From contig CAVNZM010000004.1 of assembly GCA_963693365.1 (NCBI GenBank), positions 2,728,001 through 2,792,000 on the forward strand: DNA of 64,000 nucleotides, in the 5' to 3' direction. Shown here one piece after another: positions 1 to 39,159 of this stretch. Position 1 is the stretch's first letter. Every line of letters begins with the position of its first letter. Below the pieces are notes generated by a model. The model did no database searches and was not told the DNA's origin. It was given only the letters and a program-made list of their open reading frames with translations. Source of the DNA: Amoebidium appalachense. Lineage: Eukaryota; Ichthyosporea. A program made the translations under genes and the position numbers.

Positions 1-212
1 CATTAGACATGCCAGCATGTGTGTGTGTGGCTATGTGCATGTGTTTACTTGAGCATGAATTGCATGTGTGTGTGGGTATCATCAGGGTATGTGCATGTGC
101 GGATACATAAATGTGTGTGTGTGTGTGGCTATGCCCATGTGCGCATAGGTGCTACTGTATGTATATTTATGTAATGTGGCCCGCATGTGTCCTATTTTTC
201 TGTTCTAGCTTT

Positions 213-419
213 TCATACTCCGGGGATGGGATGGTTCACTGAGACGAATTCGCCACACAGGCCAGATAATGACTCCATGTCTCCCTCAAGTCTCAACCCT
301 TTTTTGGACGCGTTCAAGGTGATTTTCTCAGCAACACCAACGAGAAAGTGGGCACCAACTGGTAGCCAATCATCACCCTTCCCGGGGCTCTTCACTTGCA
401 CGTACACGTTTAGGCACAT
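213..419 (-). CDS. possible partial exon of an unidentified minus-strand gene
   Basis: An open frame of 68 codons reads on the minus strand with ordinary, non-repetitive composition. It contains VQVKSPGKGDDWLPVGAHFL and ends in VNHPIPGV. A plausible 5' splice donor (GGA|GTATGA) lies near 214, so the frame could be an internal or first exon of a gene continuing past the left edge of the window. No AG acceptor in the right frame sits upstream, because a TGA closes the frame just before residue 1, so Met at 419 would have to be the start. I do not recognise the family. The overlapping plus-strand frame at 187-444 looks less protein-like. Treat this as a candidate only. Confidence 0.3.
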   Translation of the reverse strand: MCLNVYVQVKSPGKGDDWLPVGAHFLVGVAEKITLNASKKGLRLEGDMESLSGLCGEFVSVNHPIPGV

Positions 420-444
420 GGGTCCACATCAATGCTGCTCCTAA

Positions 445-1380
445 CTTAGATTGGGTTCTGAAGAGAGAGAGGGGGGGGGGGGGGGGGGGGGATCAGCCTA
501 CTAGTAGCCTTGAATGTACCAACGAGTTGGTATTTTTTTGTTGGTGGATCTATTCTTTTTTCAAAGTGTGATGGCTATGGTTTCCAATCTTGTTTTCTCA
601 CCACAAAGTGTGGGAGTCTTGGACTATGCAAGGTTTCGTTGATATGTACATATTATGGTTGAGCCACTTACAATGTGACTGTTTGCCTACACTACGCAAA
701 TTTGCCACCACTAGCACGCATGTATACCATGTCTTCGAAGGTAATGATATCTTTTTATTCTTCGAATATTTGTCAATAATATCGTTCGGCAGTTTTTTAG
801 TGTGTGTGTTTCCCACAATCGAAGGACTGATGTACCAGACCTCTATCAATGAATAAAGTACTGTACCTGCTGTGTGCATGTGAGTAACAGGCCCTGTGTA
901 CGTGACATCACACTTGTGCTAAGAATATCAGCGAATTTAAAACTTGTGTCAATATTTGGGGGGGGCGGGCGGGAGGGGGGGGGGATGTGCTGTTATCAAC
1001 ATGTATGCGAGCTGTGATGATGTGTCGGCACCGTGGCTAATTTGCAACAGTTCTTCCACCCTACAAGATACACATGTCGAAAACGACGTTACAATTATAC
1101 GAATTATATGTGGAGATATAAAGTACAAGATATACATCCTTACGTGTTTTTTTCCTGGAATTGCCCCTGCATGTGTTTGTGTGTGCCACGTCACCGACAT
1201 TCGATCAAGACCACATTCACACCCACGTGCAGGCTGCAGACATGCAGTAGCGTAAAATATATCTGAGCTCATTTGGAATGTTGCACTTTCGGTCACCGTG
1301 TAAACTCAGAGTCAGATACGATGGGACATGTTTCTAGCCTCAGGTCGCTGCAGTTTTTTATTTTTTTTTCTTTTCCCTCC
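445..1380. other. no recognisable gene
   Basis: Mixed-composition sequence with a poly-G tract at about 471-490 and a G-rich patch at 957-984. Short open frames occur on both strands (590-856 plus, 598-879 minus), but I see no domain, paired splice sites or codon bias to support them. An AATAAA lies near 851 on plus, at the end of the 590-856 frame, and may be coincidental. Confidence 0.5.
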
Positions 1381-1386
1381 GCCGGG

Positions 1387-1438
<52 letters not shown>

Positions 1439-1608
1439 GGGGGGGGGGGGGGGGGGGGGGGGGTCTGGAACCGACAGTCCGCGATATCAAGTGGTCGTTA
1501 CCGTTTTTTTTTTGTTTTTTTTTTAAAAAAAATTAATTTGGGTGTGTGTGTGTGTGTGTGTGCATGTGCGTGCATGCCGGGGGGGCGCGTGCGTGCGTGA
1601 GTGAGTGA

Positions 1609-1648
<40 letters not shown>

Positions 1649-1778
1649 CTGTGTGTGTGTGTGTGTGTGTGTACGCGTGTGTTTACGAGGGGGGAGGAAG
1701 GGGGGGGGGGGGGGGGGGGGGGGGTGAGAGGGGAGGGGTCGTTCTGAAATTTATATAGTCACATCAAGTGGTGGGGGT

Positions 1779-1836
<58 letters not shown>

Positions 1837-1838
1837 GG

Positions 1839-1948
<110 letters not shown>

Positions 1949-1974
1949 TTTTTTTGGGGGGGGGGGGTGGGGTG

Positions 1975-2492
1975 TTCTGGAACCTACAGCCACATAATGC
2001 AAGTGCTGGTAGCTGTATTTTTTCTTTCTTTTTTTTTTCTGTGTGGGTGTGGGTGTGGGTCTGGGTGGTTGGGTGGATTGGGGGAAGAGGGGGGGGGGGG
2101 GGGGGGGGGGGGGGTAAAGGACCTGCTGTCACATCAAGTGGTGGTGGTGGTGTTTCTTTTATTTCATTTTTTTTTTATCTTTTTTGTGTGTACATGTGTG
2201 TGGGGGGTTTACGCTGTTTACTCGAGGCAAAGAGAGACCAGTCTCAGGTATGGGGGGTTTTTGCTCGGAATATCCCCTCAGCGGTATATCATGATCACGT
2301 ACATAGATGTCGGGTGATGACTATATATCAGGGTTTACTTTCTCTACGAGACACCATAAAGACTAAGATAAATCAATTAGTTGGGGATCCCCGTTTTTTA
2401 TTTTTTTTATTTTTTATTTTTTTTACATTTTTTATTTTTTTATTTTATTTTATTTTTTTGGGGCTCCCCTGGGACACTCGGTATCAGCTGGT

Positions 2493-2566
<74 letters not shown>

Positions 2567-2628
2567 CGTGCGGTTAGAATTTTTTTTTTCTTTTTTTTTT
2601 TCTTTTTTTTTTTTTTTTGGGGGGGGGG

Positions 2629-2708
<80 letters not shown>

Positions 2709-2873
2709 TGTTTGTTTTTTTTTTTTTTTTTTTTTTTTTTTTTGGGGGGGGGGGGGGGTTGTTCTGGAACCTACAGCCACATAATGCAAGTGCTGGTAGC
2801 TGTATTTTTTCTTTCTTTTTTTTTTCTGTGTGGGTGTGGGTCTGGGTCTGGGTGGTTGGGTGGATTGGGGGAA

Positions 2874-2915
<42 letters not shown>

Positions 2916-3295
2916 AAAGGACCTGCTGTCACATCAAGTGGTGGTGGTGGTGTTTCTTTTATTTCAAAGTTTTTTTTATCTTTTTTGTGTGTACATGTGT
3001 GTGTGGGGTTTACGCTGTTTACTCGAGGCAAAGAGAGACCAGTCTCAGGTATGGGGGGTTTTTGCTCGGAATATCCCCTCAGCGGTTTATCATGATCACG
3101 TACATAGATGTCGGGTGATGACTATATATCAGGGTTTACTTTCTCTACGAGACACCATAAAGACTAAGATAAATCAATTAGTTGGGGATCCCCGTTTTTT
3201 ATTTTTTTTATTTTTTATTTTTTTTACATTTTTTATTTTTTTTATTTTTTTTTATTTTTTTTGGGGCTCCCCTGGGACACTCGGTATCAGCTGGT

Positions 3296-3377
<82 letters not shown>

Positions 3378-3390
3378 TGCGGTTAGAATT
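1975..3390. repeat. imperfect tandem duplication, about 0.8 kb per unit
   Basis: The segment from about 1975 to 2580 recurs at about 2761-3388 at an offset near 790-810 bp. Shared landmarks in order are GTTCTGGAACCTACAG, a CTGTGTGGGTGTGGGT block, poly-G, CTGTCACATCAAGTGG, then GTTTACGCTGTTTACTCGAG, the ATGATCACGTACATAGATGT block, CTACGAGACACCATAAAG and a (GT)n ending in GTTAGAAT. Point differences are few; most change is in tract length, which suggests recent duplication. The right-hand unit continues into the LINE body at 3390, while the left-hand unit stops in poly-T, so the duplicated piece is the LINE 3' end plus its flank. Confidence 0.85.
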
Positions 3391-4793
3391 TTGTAGTGAT
3401 GTGTTTCTCAAGCCAATCAATACATCTAATAAACAGGTCGTAGTTACGCGTGTTTAGTATAAAATCAAGGATGTTGTAATTTACAGGTAGGCTATTTTTC
3501 TGGGTGTCTGTTGTGAATGTGACGTGTGTGTGTTGCGGTATTATGTGGTCTATCAAACTACATTTGGCGATACATGACCGTTCAAACTGGTGTGTGTGTG
3601 TGTTGTTTGGGCATGCAAACGATGCCACCTTATGCCATGCAAACGCCGGATACCACCTTATACTTATTAGATCTCCACTGTATAGCACGTGTACAGTAAA
3701 AGCGTGGTAATTGATCAATAATACCATCAGCTAGAGAAAGGCCAGTTCTACAGGAAGGTAATCATTGTATTTAGGTGTTATACATTTGCGAGTGCCATAT
3801 TTGGCAATATGGTTGAGGCGGTCAGTATATATAAAACGAGACATAAGACTTAGGTTTTTAAGGTGTCTGCTTTCATCGGGTCTAGTGTCGTGTGGTATCT
3901 TTTTCCATTTGTTATATTGCGTGATTATCTTGTGATTGTGTACATGTTTAATAAGTAAGTGGCAGTGTAAAGTCACACACACACTTTTGCGGGGTTTATT
4001 TGTATTTGTACCCAGGGGGGAAGGGGAAAGAGAGGGAAGGAAAGAGGGGAGAGGTGAGGAGGGGACAGGTCGGATAGAGAAGAGATGGTGGGAGGGCAAA
4101 TACTTCTTTAAGCGGCTTATGTGCTTATTGAATTTCAGCGCGAGATAGGATACTCTAGCAGCTATTGGGACCAGACCATATATCGAGAGCGTTACAGGCC
4201 CAGGTTTACAACAGTTGTTAGATAGAAAGGAGGCAACTTCTGCTTCAAGGAAATTTGCCAAGGGTTTAAGCGCTCTAGTTCTCTCTTTCTTGATCCAAGC
4301 GGCGAGAAGGGATAAACCATATTCACATGCCGGGAAGACAAAAGTGCGAATAAATGTAAGTCTAATAGAAGGATGGAGGGGTGTGTCTTTAAAAATATTA
4401 GCCGAGAAGAAAGCTAACCGCTTACGAGCCAACTCTACCCTCTTTTCGACCATATGGGAAAACATAACACCAGCAGAATTAACCGGAACACCAAGATATT
4501 TGTATTCTGGAACTATAGGTACAGGTTTAGATGATAATGTAAATGTGTGTAAATTGTTAGCTATATCAGGTACAAGAACACCACATTTGTCTATGTTAAG
4601 GATCATAAGGTTTGCCTTGCACCACTCTCACACTACATCGAACAATCTTTGCAGGCGTCTAGGGGTACGGGCAAGGAGGGACAGATCATCAGCATAGAGA
4701 AGTGCAGGCGGAAAGTTATTAATAGGGTCATCGTTTTCGGCATAAATCTTGACAGCCAAATCATCTATAAATAGGTTAAACAAAAAGGGGCTA

Positions 4794-4847
<54 letters not shown>

Positions 4848-4981
4848 TGTGTGTGTGTGTGTGTGAGTTTGTTTGTGTGTGTGTGTGTGTGTGTGTTTGG
4901 GGGGGAGAAGCGGGGAGGGGAGGGGAGGGGGGGGAGGGGAGAAGGAGGAGGAGGGGGAGGGGGCGGGGGAACTACAGTCAC
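3005..4981 (-). mobile_element. decayed non-LTR retrotransposon (LINE), RT C-terminal part and 3' region
   Basis: The minus strand encodes the C-terminal half of a reverse transcriptase. From about 4790 it reads LFNLFIDDLAVKIY, then LLYADDLSLLAR, which holds the YADD catalytic box (plus-strand 4685-4705). An in-frame TGA at 4628-4630 interrupts it, after which the same frame continues with LNIDKCGVLVP and YKYLGVPVN, typical of the RT thumb side, and runs to a stop at 3731. The upstream part of the element is lost: a (GA)n/(GT)n tract starts at about 4796 directly before the RT frame. The 3' untranslated part runs to about 3005, where the minus strand ends in GCGTAAACCCC. The copy is inactive. 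The YADD box supports a non-LTR origin, but I cannot name the clade. Confidence 0.8.
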
Positions 4982-5090
4982 ATCTGTTTCAAGTTGTGCA
5001 CGTGTTTTTTTTTGTGTGCATGTGTGTGTGTGTACATGTGTTTGTGTGTGTGTTTGTGTGTGTGTTTGTGTGTGTGTGTTTGTGTGTGTG

Positions 5091-5164
<74 letters not shown>

Positions 5165-5261
5165 TGTGTTTGGGGGGGAGAGGGTGGGGGGGGGAGAGAG
5201 AGTGGGGGGGGGGGGGGGGGGTTCTGGAACCTACAGTCACATGAAGTGGTGATGGTGCTTT

Positions 5262-5321
<60 letters not shown>

Positions 5322-5399
5322 TGTGCGCGCGCGCCTGCGGTGGGAGTGGGATGGGGGAGGGCAGTGGGGGTGGGGTTGGGGGGTGTGTGTGGGGCCTGT

Positions 5400-5438
<39 letters not shown>

Positions 5439-5480
5439 GGGGGGGTGCTGGAACCTACAGTCACATTAAGTGGTGGTGGT

Positions 5481-6219
5481 GGTGTTTTTATTTTATTTTT
5501 TCACCTTTGTGTTTGTGTGTGTGTTGTGTCTCTGTGTGTGCATGTGTGTTGGTGGAGGGAGGGAGGGGGGGGGATGACACATCTCTGACTCCAATATGAC
5601 AAGGTGGCCTCGTTTCCAAATTTGAACCAATTTTTATGGCCTACATTTACTGAGATAATAGTTACGTAAATATTGCAGATACGGCATTCAGATATGTCCT
5701 GGACGCATATATTAATGGCAGGAGTGATATTCGTCTGATGTAATTGGTGTCACCTATTTGGAATAACTTTCGATAAACTGGTTTTAAAAAATACCACAAG
5801 AATAACAATAACACATGGCAATAGGCACTAAAAAGATATTACGGCCCTGTTACACATGCACATGCATGTACCTTATTCTCTTGCCTTATGAGGTTATGAC
5901 CTATTCCTATTATCTAACAGGTTACATGCCACTGTATACACGCGCAAGGCGGGAACCATGCCAACCCCGAATTTGCCCAAGGTAACAGGAATTAGCATTT
6001 TATGACTCTGTGTGGACTAAACACACTAATAAGAATATTAGGCTCGTGTACTAGATAAATTGTTGGATTATGAATGAAAAGAGAGGACAAATTTTAGGTC
6101 CCCCTATGCCTCTAACTACATTAGCGCTATACACAAATATAAGTCGATGTTGCAGGCCTTTTTCCTGCCTATGAAACTCGCTTATACTCGTTCACACCAC
6201 GCATAAAAAGAGTAAATAT
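5481..6219. other. intergenic / 3' flank of the HLH-PAS gene
   Basis: After the last GT/G tract (to about 5560) the sequence becomes unique and AT-richer with no long open frame. It lies directly downstream of the stop codon of the minus-strand gene ending at 6220 and probably holds its 3' untranslated region. No convincing polyadenylation signal was identified. Confidence 0.5.
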
Positions 6220-18209
<11,990 letters not shown>

Positions 18210-19969
18210 TTATTCGAGCATTGAAAGTTTGGTAATCAAGCGGTGATGGTACTGGAATGTCTTGCCCTGGGCCCAGCCTGATACAGAACCGAGGAGCCTC
18301 ACCACTCAGTAACTGTAAGCTTCTTAGAAAATCATTGCTTGAATCATTATGAATTGATGTACTGTTAAGATATTACTAGTACTATTAACTTGAACCCTTA
18401 GTACCACGCTGTTGTCAGTCCCGCACAGAATTTATTGCGGCAGGAATCCAATGTTCTAAAAGTTGTAACAGCTTCCTAGGCTAGAGCGAATCTCAGTTGG
18501 ACAGTCACACCGTGAGGCCGGTCCGGGTGAACAGGAAGGAGCTCCGAGCAACTTCTCACGGCAGGGGTCACGGTTGATGATCACCGTCGACCCCTGATCA
18601 CTGACTTGAACTGTTGCGAAGCAATTAGGGTTCTTGTGGCACTAACACCTCAACACTATGTTTGCAAGCGGGTACTTTGCCACAGTATCAGGCTGTCATA
18701 CACACACAAAACTTTAGGCCGATGACTGGTGACAACCGTGCGGATCGATATCTTTTGTAGGCCTGAGAGGAGCATTTTTGGGTGTTTCTGTGTGAACGAG
18801 AATTTTCTCGAGTGGGCACAAATTCATGTCACTGGCTGCATTTGATTGGCTGTGCTGGAAAACGCAGTAGGCCGTCGAATGTGGCTGGGCCTCCGGCAAT
18901 GTCCACGCAATAAAAAGTGTGTAAACCCCATATATATATACCGACTGAGCATGGGTGTGCCTACCAGATTAGAATAGATTATATATAAACCAAATAGAAA
19001 GTCGGAAGTGGCACACCGTCGCGAACGTCTGATTCATGTTCGGGTTGTTTGGGGGCTAAAAAAATGCTCCTGAAAAACGCTTGATATGCACTTCATTAAT
19101 ATAATTCTAAATTAATGCCTAGAAAAAATAAACCTCCGTTTGGCTAATTTCTCAGAAATTAAGCCCTTAGGATACTTCAGGTTGGGGAGCATGCTCGCAT
19201 CGGTTCCAATTTAACTAATTTTAAACCCCGAAGCACGCCGAATGGTTTGCCTGACATTGGGAATGGAATTTGAGGTTGCCTGACACTGAAATGTAAAAAT
19301 TTAGATTGAAATAATTGGCTTAGACCGCATCATTTTAAATTCCGGATAGGTATAACAATGACATTATCCTGTCAGCATTGGGTGACGAGATAGAATGTCT
19401 CTGAAAAACACAAATTTTCAGCCATTGAGATAGCCATAAGCATCGACATTTTTCGCCCTTTGGCTCACTTCAAAGTTCACTGAAAACAAGTACATTTGGA
19501 TATAACTAGAACAATTTATCAGGAGAAGAAGATTCACGGCTGGGCTTTCAAAATTTTCACGGTTTACACTGAGACGCGTGAGCAATGCGCATGGTGCGTG
19601 CACAGCTGCAGCGTCTTCCAGCCCATCCCCGATTAGGAGGGACTCCAGCAGTTGGGCCCAGATGCGCCTGGAAGGCTGTCGAACAGTCCGTGTGCGCCTG
19701 TGGCACTTGTTGGAACTTCGTGGAGTCTTAGTAACACCCTGCTGGCAGAGTCTTCCGAGTTTCGGGAAAGCCTTGGTTGCAACCGTCATCACACATAGCC
19801 TTGTAGCTCGGGCCGCCGGGCGGCCGGGGTCCGACTCTGGCAGCTGCAGGCTTTGGCAACGGCGTCACTCGGAGGGCCCTTTGGAGTCGGACTCCCGCAG
19901 TGCTGGGCAACGGCTAGCCCCTTGGGACGTGAGACACAGATTCTGAGAGAGGGACGGACGGCCCCGGGA
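18210..19969. other. intergenic, no recognisable gene
   Basis: Unique sequence upstream of the PAS gene (whose start is 18209) and downstream of CENATAC. Overlapping open frames at 19418-19792 (minus), 19578-19946 (plus) and 18714-18899 (minus) show no domain, paired splice signals or clear codon bias. The part next to 18209 presumably holds the PAS-gene promoter, but no TATA box or other element is clear. Confidence 0.5.
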
Positions 19970-20226
19970 CAAGAGAGAGACACGAGAGAGAGAGAGAGAG
20001 AGCCTCGGAGAGAGAGACTCTGAAAGACAGAGACCCATGCTCGGACAGAGGCAGAGAGAGAGAGAGAGAGCGAGAGAGAGAGGGAGAGAGACTGAGAGAG
20101 AGAGAGAGAGAGCGCGCTGGGGGCTGAGAGAGAGAGTCTCCGGTCAGAGAGGCTCTGAGAGAGTGGGAGGGGGGAAGGGGAGGGGGGAGGGGGGAGGGGG
20201 GGGAGAGAGAGAGATAGACTACTTCG

Positions 20227-20277
<51 letters not shown>

Positions 20278-20384
20278 AGAGAGAAACTTTGAGAGGAGAA
20301 CGGGGGAACCCGGCAGAGGGGGGAGATAGACTACTTAGTAGAGAGAGAGAGAGAGAGAGCCTCGGAGAGAGAGAGACTCGGGGG

Positions 20385-20428
<44 letters not shown>

Positions 20429-20736
20429 AGAGGGAGAGAGAGAGTCTCAGAGCGGGCCGGGGCCGGGGGGGGAAGAGAGATAGAGAGAGTTGAGAGAGAG
20501 GGAGAGTCTTGAGAGAAATTCTTGAGAGAGAGGGAGAGGGAGAGAGAGTGCGAGAGAGAGGGAGCCTCGGGAGAGAGACAGAGAGGGAGAGAGGGAGAGA
20601 GACAGAGGGACCGAGGGAGAGACAGAGAGGGAGGGGGAGAGAGAGGGAGGGAGGGGGGGGAGGGGGAGAGGGAGAGATCGATGAGAGCCTCGGGGGGAGG
20701 AAGGGGGGGGGGGGGGGGGGGGGGGGGGGGGAGGGG

Positions 20737-20767
<31 letters not shown>

Positions 20768-20871
20768 AGAGAGAGAGAAGAGAAAGAGAGAGAGAGAGTC
20801 TCAGGGTGAGAGAGAGAGAAGAGAGAAAGAGAGAGACAGAGGGGGGGGGGGGGGGGGGGGAGAGGGGGGGG

Positions 20872-20938
<67 letters not shown>

Positions 20939-20962
20939 AGACAGACAGACAGAGAGAGAGAC
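19970..20962. repeat. GA-rich degenerate satellite, about 1 kb
   Basis: Nearly pure purine on plus: (GA)n blocks interrupted by GGGGGAGGGG runs and by recurring variants of CTCGGAGAGAGAGA and TCTCGGGAGAGAG. It ends in (GACA)n before GACCCGGCGGTCACTG. The open frames across it (Arg-Glu and Leu-Ser runs) are artefacts. Long polypurine/polypyrimidine mirror tracts of this kind can form triplex DNA. Confidence 0.9.
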
Positions 20963-21209
20963 CCGGCGGTCACTGTTCTGATCAGGTGTTTGGACTGACT
21001 CGAACTATGATAGTGGTACAGCTGCTGCCATCCCGCTGTGATGCCGACAGCTCATTATTTGAACTTGTGACCTGAGTCAGCTCCAGTCACTGCAGGCAAG
21101 TTCAGGGGACTCCGCGAGGTTTGCCAAGTAATTGAATAGGTCTGTTACTAAGTTAATAAAATTTAGTAACCGCTACACTGTCAAAACTCGGTAGACTAAG
21201 TGACTGTCC

Positions 21210-21273
21210 GTGTGTATCAAGGCCTCCTCAAACTCCTAAAAGGAGTGCTAATTGGGAGGCCTTGGTGTGTATC
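21210..21273. mobile_element. 46-bp hairpin insertion flanked by 9-bp direct repeats
   Basis: Direct repeats GTGTGTATC lie at 21210-21218 and 21265-21273. Between them is a 46-bp segment whose ends are inverted, AAGGCCTCC (21219-21227) and GGAGGCCTT (21255-21263). It contains an inner hairpin, ACTCCT-AAA-AGGAGT (21232-21246). This is the form of a minimal non-autonomous DNA element or a foldback insertion. Confidence 0.55.
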
Positions 21274-21529
21274 TGAGTAACGGTACAAACTGGTTCTGCC
21301 AACCACCTTCAACCGGCGGTCAATTCACGCATTGAAAATCTCAGAAACGTGTGTAGACCTAGCAGTATCAACTGTTCATTCATCGACGACCATGTGTGCC
21401 TTGCGGTAGCCTTACGTAGAGCAAAAGTGGTGTGTAAGCGAGTGCGTGACCATATAAAGAGGGTTTTACGTAATAATATGGTGTCACAGTGCGACAGCGT
21501 GTGCGTAACTATGAAACTTTGTGCACATG

Positions 21530-21613
21530 AACACTGACAGATGGACATATAACGAGTATACGAGGGGCCAGAACACTGACAGATGGACATATAACGAGTA
21601 TACGAGGGGCCAG
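21530..21613. repeat. perfect 42-bp tandem duplication
   Basis: Two consecutive identical 42-bp units beginning AACACTGACAGATGGACATA and ending CGAGGGGCCAG (21530-21571 and 21572-21613). The unit is a multiple of three, but I see no gene around it. Confidence 0.9.
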
Positions 21614-21856
21614 GCCACTCACTCATTCCTGAGTATCATAGCTGCTGCAGTTGCATTGCTCACACACCGTGCCATCTTGGCGGGACCCAGGCCACCCGGG
21701 TTTCCACTGCCACAAGTGGTGTACCCCGACGAAGTCCGACTGAGGGTACCCCGGAGCAATTTCGACCACCTCAGAGGATCCGACGGTCAAGTTGAACTCT
21801 TGGAGTCGTTCATGGCATTGCATAATATCATATAACATCACTGAAAACATTCGCCA

Positions 21857-32875
<11,019 letters not shown>

Positions 32876-33935
32876 AACTGCTTATTTACTACTTATGAAA
32901 GTTTTAGTTGTGCTGTTGAACAAAATCTGCTTGACCATGAGGTGCTTTATACATAGCCATAGACTACGGTAACTTATTCCCAAGTAGACAGAACGTGTAC
33001 CTTGTTCTAAACTGACACTCACAAGCAAGCCCCACGAATGACGTCATGCGGTGCGTTCTTATCCAATAATACTTATTTCACTCTTACCTAAAAAGTCTAA
33101 TGACAGGTCGGATTTGGAGCAGAACAGCTCGGATATTTCCAAGAAGTAACATCGAAATATCATGTAGATTCTACAATTAGTGTCCAAAACGTTTGACAGT
33201 TGTAGACCCCATGCAGTGGACAAATGTACTACTATATGTACTATTGTACATATCCGTGTTCGCGACGGGTCAGTGTCCGGGCTCACCCGCGGGCCGCGGC
33301 CGGCGGCCGCCACGCGCTAAAAAGTTGAGTTCCATCATTTGCAGGACAACACTAAACGCATACATGATATTTATCGAATCATCTGCCTTGAAGTAGTATA
33401 GTTAACATATTTAGAGTTCAAACAAGTCCAAATAACTAATTATAGGTTCTTGTGTAACAGCATCAGTTGACATAGCTCATTTATCCCTGGAATGTGGCGC
33501 TGTCAACCTCCCAGCTGTGACACACTCGGAAAAGGTGTTGCCAAGCCCAACAAATGACCACTTGGCGCATAGTTACGAAATCTACGGAGCACGTTTGGTG
33601 GTGCTCTACGGGCGTTATTGACTGCAGCCCAAGATTCATAAAAATTTAACTCAAAGGATCTCGAGAGAATGTGTGTGTGCGGCTAAAACTAGGCTCATGA
33701 ATTCTTGCACTGGTTTATTTCGGAAACAACTGGTGTGAAGTGCCTGAAGATCTGAAGGGCACGCAAAAGCACAAGGAAATAACACCATTTGTTGTCAGAC
33801 CAGTCTTTATTCACGTGCTATTCATGGTGTGCTTGAGCTGCTTTCAGCTGCTCTTGCTGGCATCTAGACTTTCCTGAGAAACTGCATTGGCTTTTGAATC
33901 GGTGCACCCATTAGAACAAACTGAACACAGGCAAC
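32876..33935. promoter_or_regulatory. divergent intergenic spacer between CENATAC and the first sugar transporter
   Basis: About 1.06 kb separates the minus-strand CENATAC start (32875) from the plus-strand transporter start (33936), so both promoters must lie here. The sequence is free of microsatellites, unlike almost everything around it. A GC-rich near-palindrome, GGGCCGCGGCCGGCGGCCGC, sits at about 33292-33311, and a TGACGTCA site at 33039. No TATA box is obvious. A minus-strand open frame at 33059-33313 has no recognisable features. Confidence 0.5.
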
Positions 33936-38353
<4,418 letters not shown>

Positions 38354-38836
38354 AGTATATCTCGTATATCTCGTATATCTTACTCTGCTGTTTTGATACC
38401 AAGCGGCTGGTTATCCGCTTTTACATTTTCGAATCCCCCTTTTATCCCTTTGTCTCTTTTCAAACTCAGTCCTAATTCCTTTTCGCCTTTCCCATTTAGT
38501 CTACTAAAGTTTTCCATTCACAACGTGGGGAGTAGTGATATGTGCATGGTCACATATATTAAGGCCTAACCAGGAGTTGGGCAATTTTATTAAACAGCAG
38601 ACCTTTGTGTTCTGTAAATTATAATAGCTATGAAACATAATGTCAACAATAAAGCGAACATGTTCATCTAGATGCCGCCAGTATGTTAATATTATCCCAA
38701 TGTGTTTCATCCAGACATACACGGGTACATTTACAATTTTACCATGTCCTAGCCGTGAGTTTGAACCGGAGGGCGGCCACTGCTACATGTGGGTGTGTGT
38801 GTAAACGTTTTATTTATTTAATTAATTTTTTTTTTT

Positions 38837-38875
<39 letters not shown>

Positions 38876-39121
38876 ATGGGGGGAGGGGGGGAGGGCAAAA
38901 GTAAGCTATAGATGCAGACGTCGACGTCCCTATAATACTACCCGCGAATGCCCTGACTGCCTTCGTGCGTGCTGCAGATATGTAAACAAATCATACCGAA
39001 CGATCTGATGGAATCATTAATGTAGTGCCATACATAGTCCTGAAGACTTGAAGCGATCGAAGCTTCCATACGCCCTGATGTCGATCGGCTTGGGGGGGTT
39101 GGGGAGCGTCGTATGGACGGG

Positions 39122-39159
<38 letters not shown>

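Noticed and set aside
20335-21075. Arg-Glu and Leu-Ser rich frames
   Set aside because: They are produced by the GA satellite.
33059-33313. 84-codon minus-strand frame in the divergent spacer
   Set aside because: No domain or splice context, and it overlaps the inferred promoter region.
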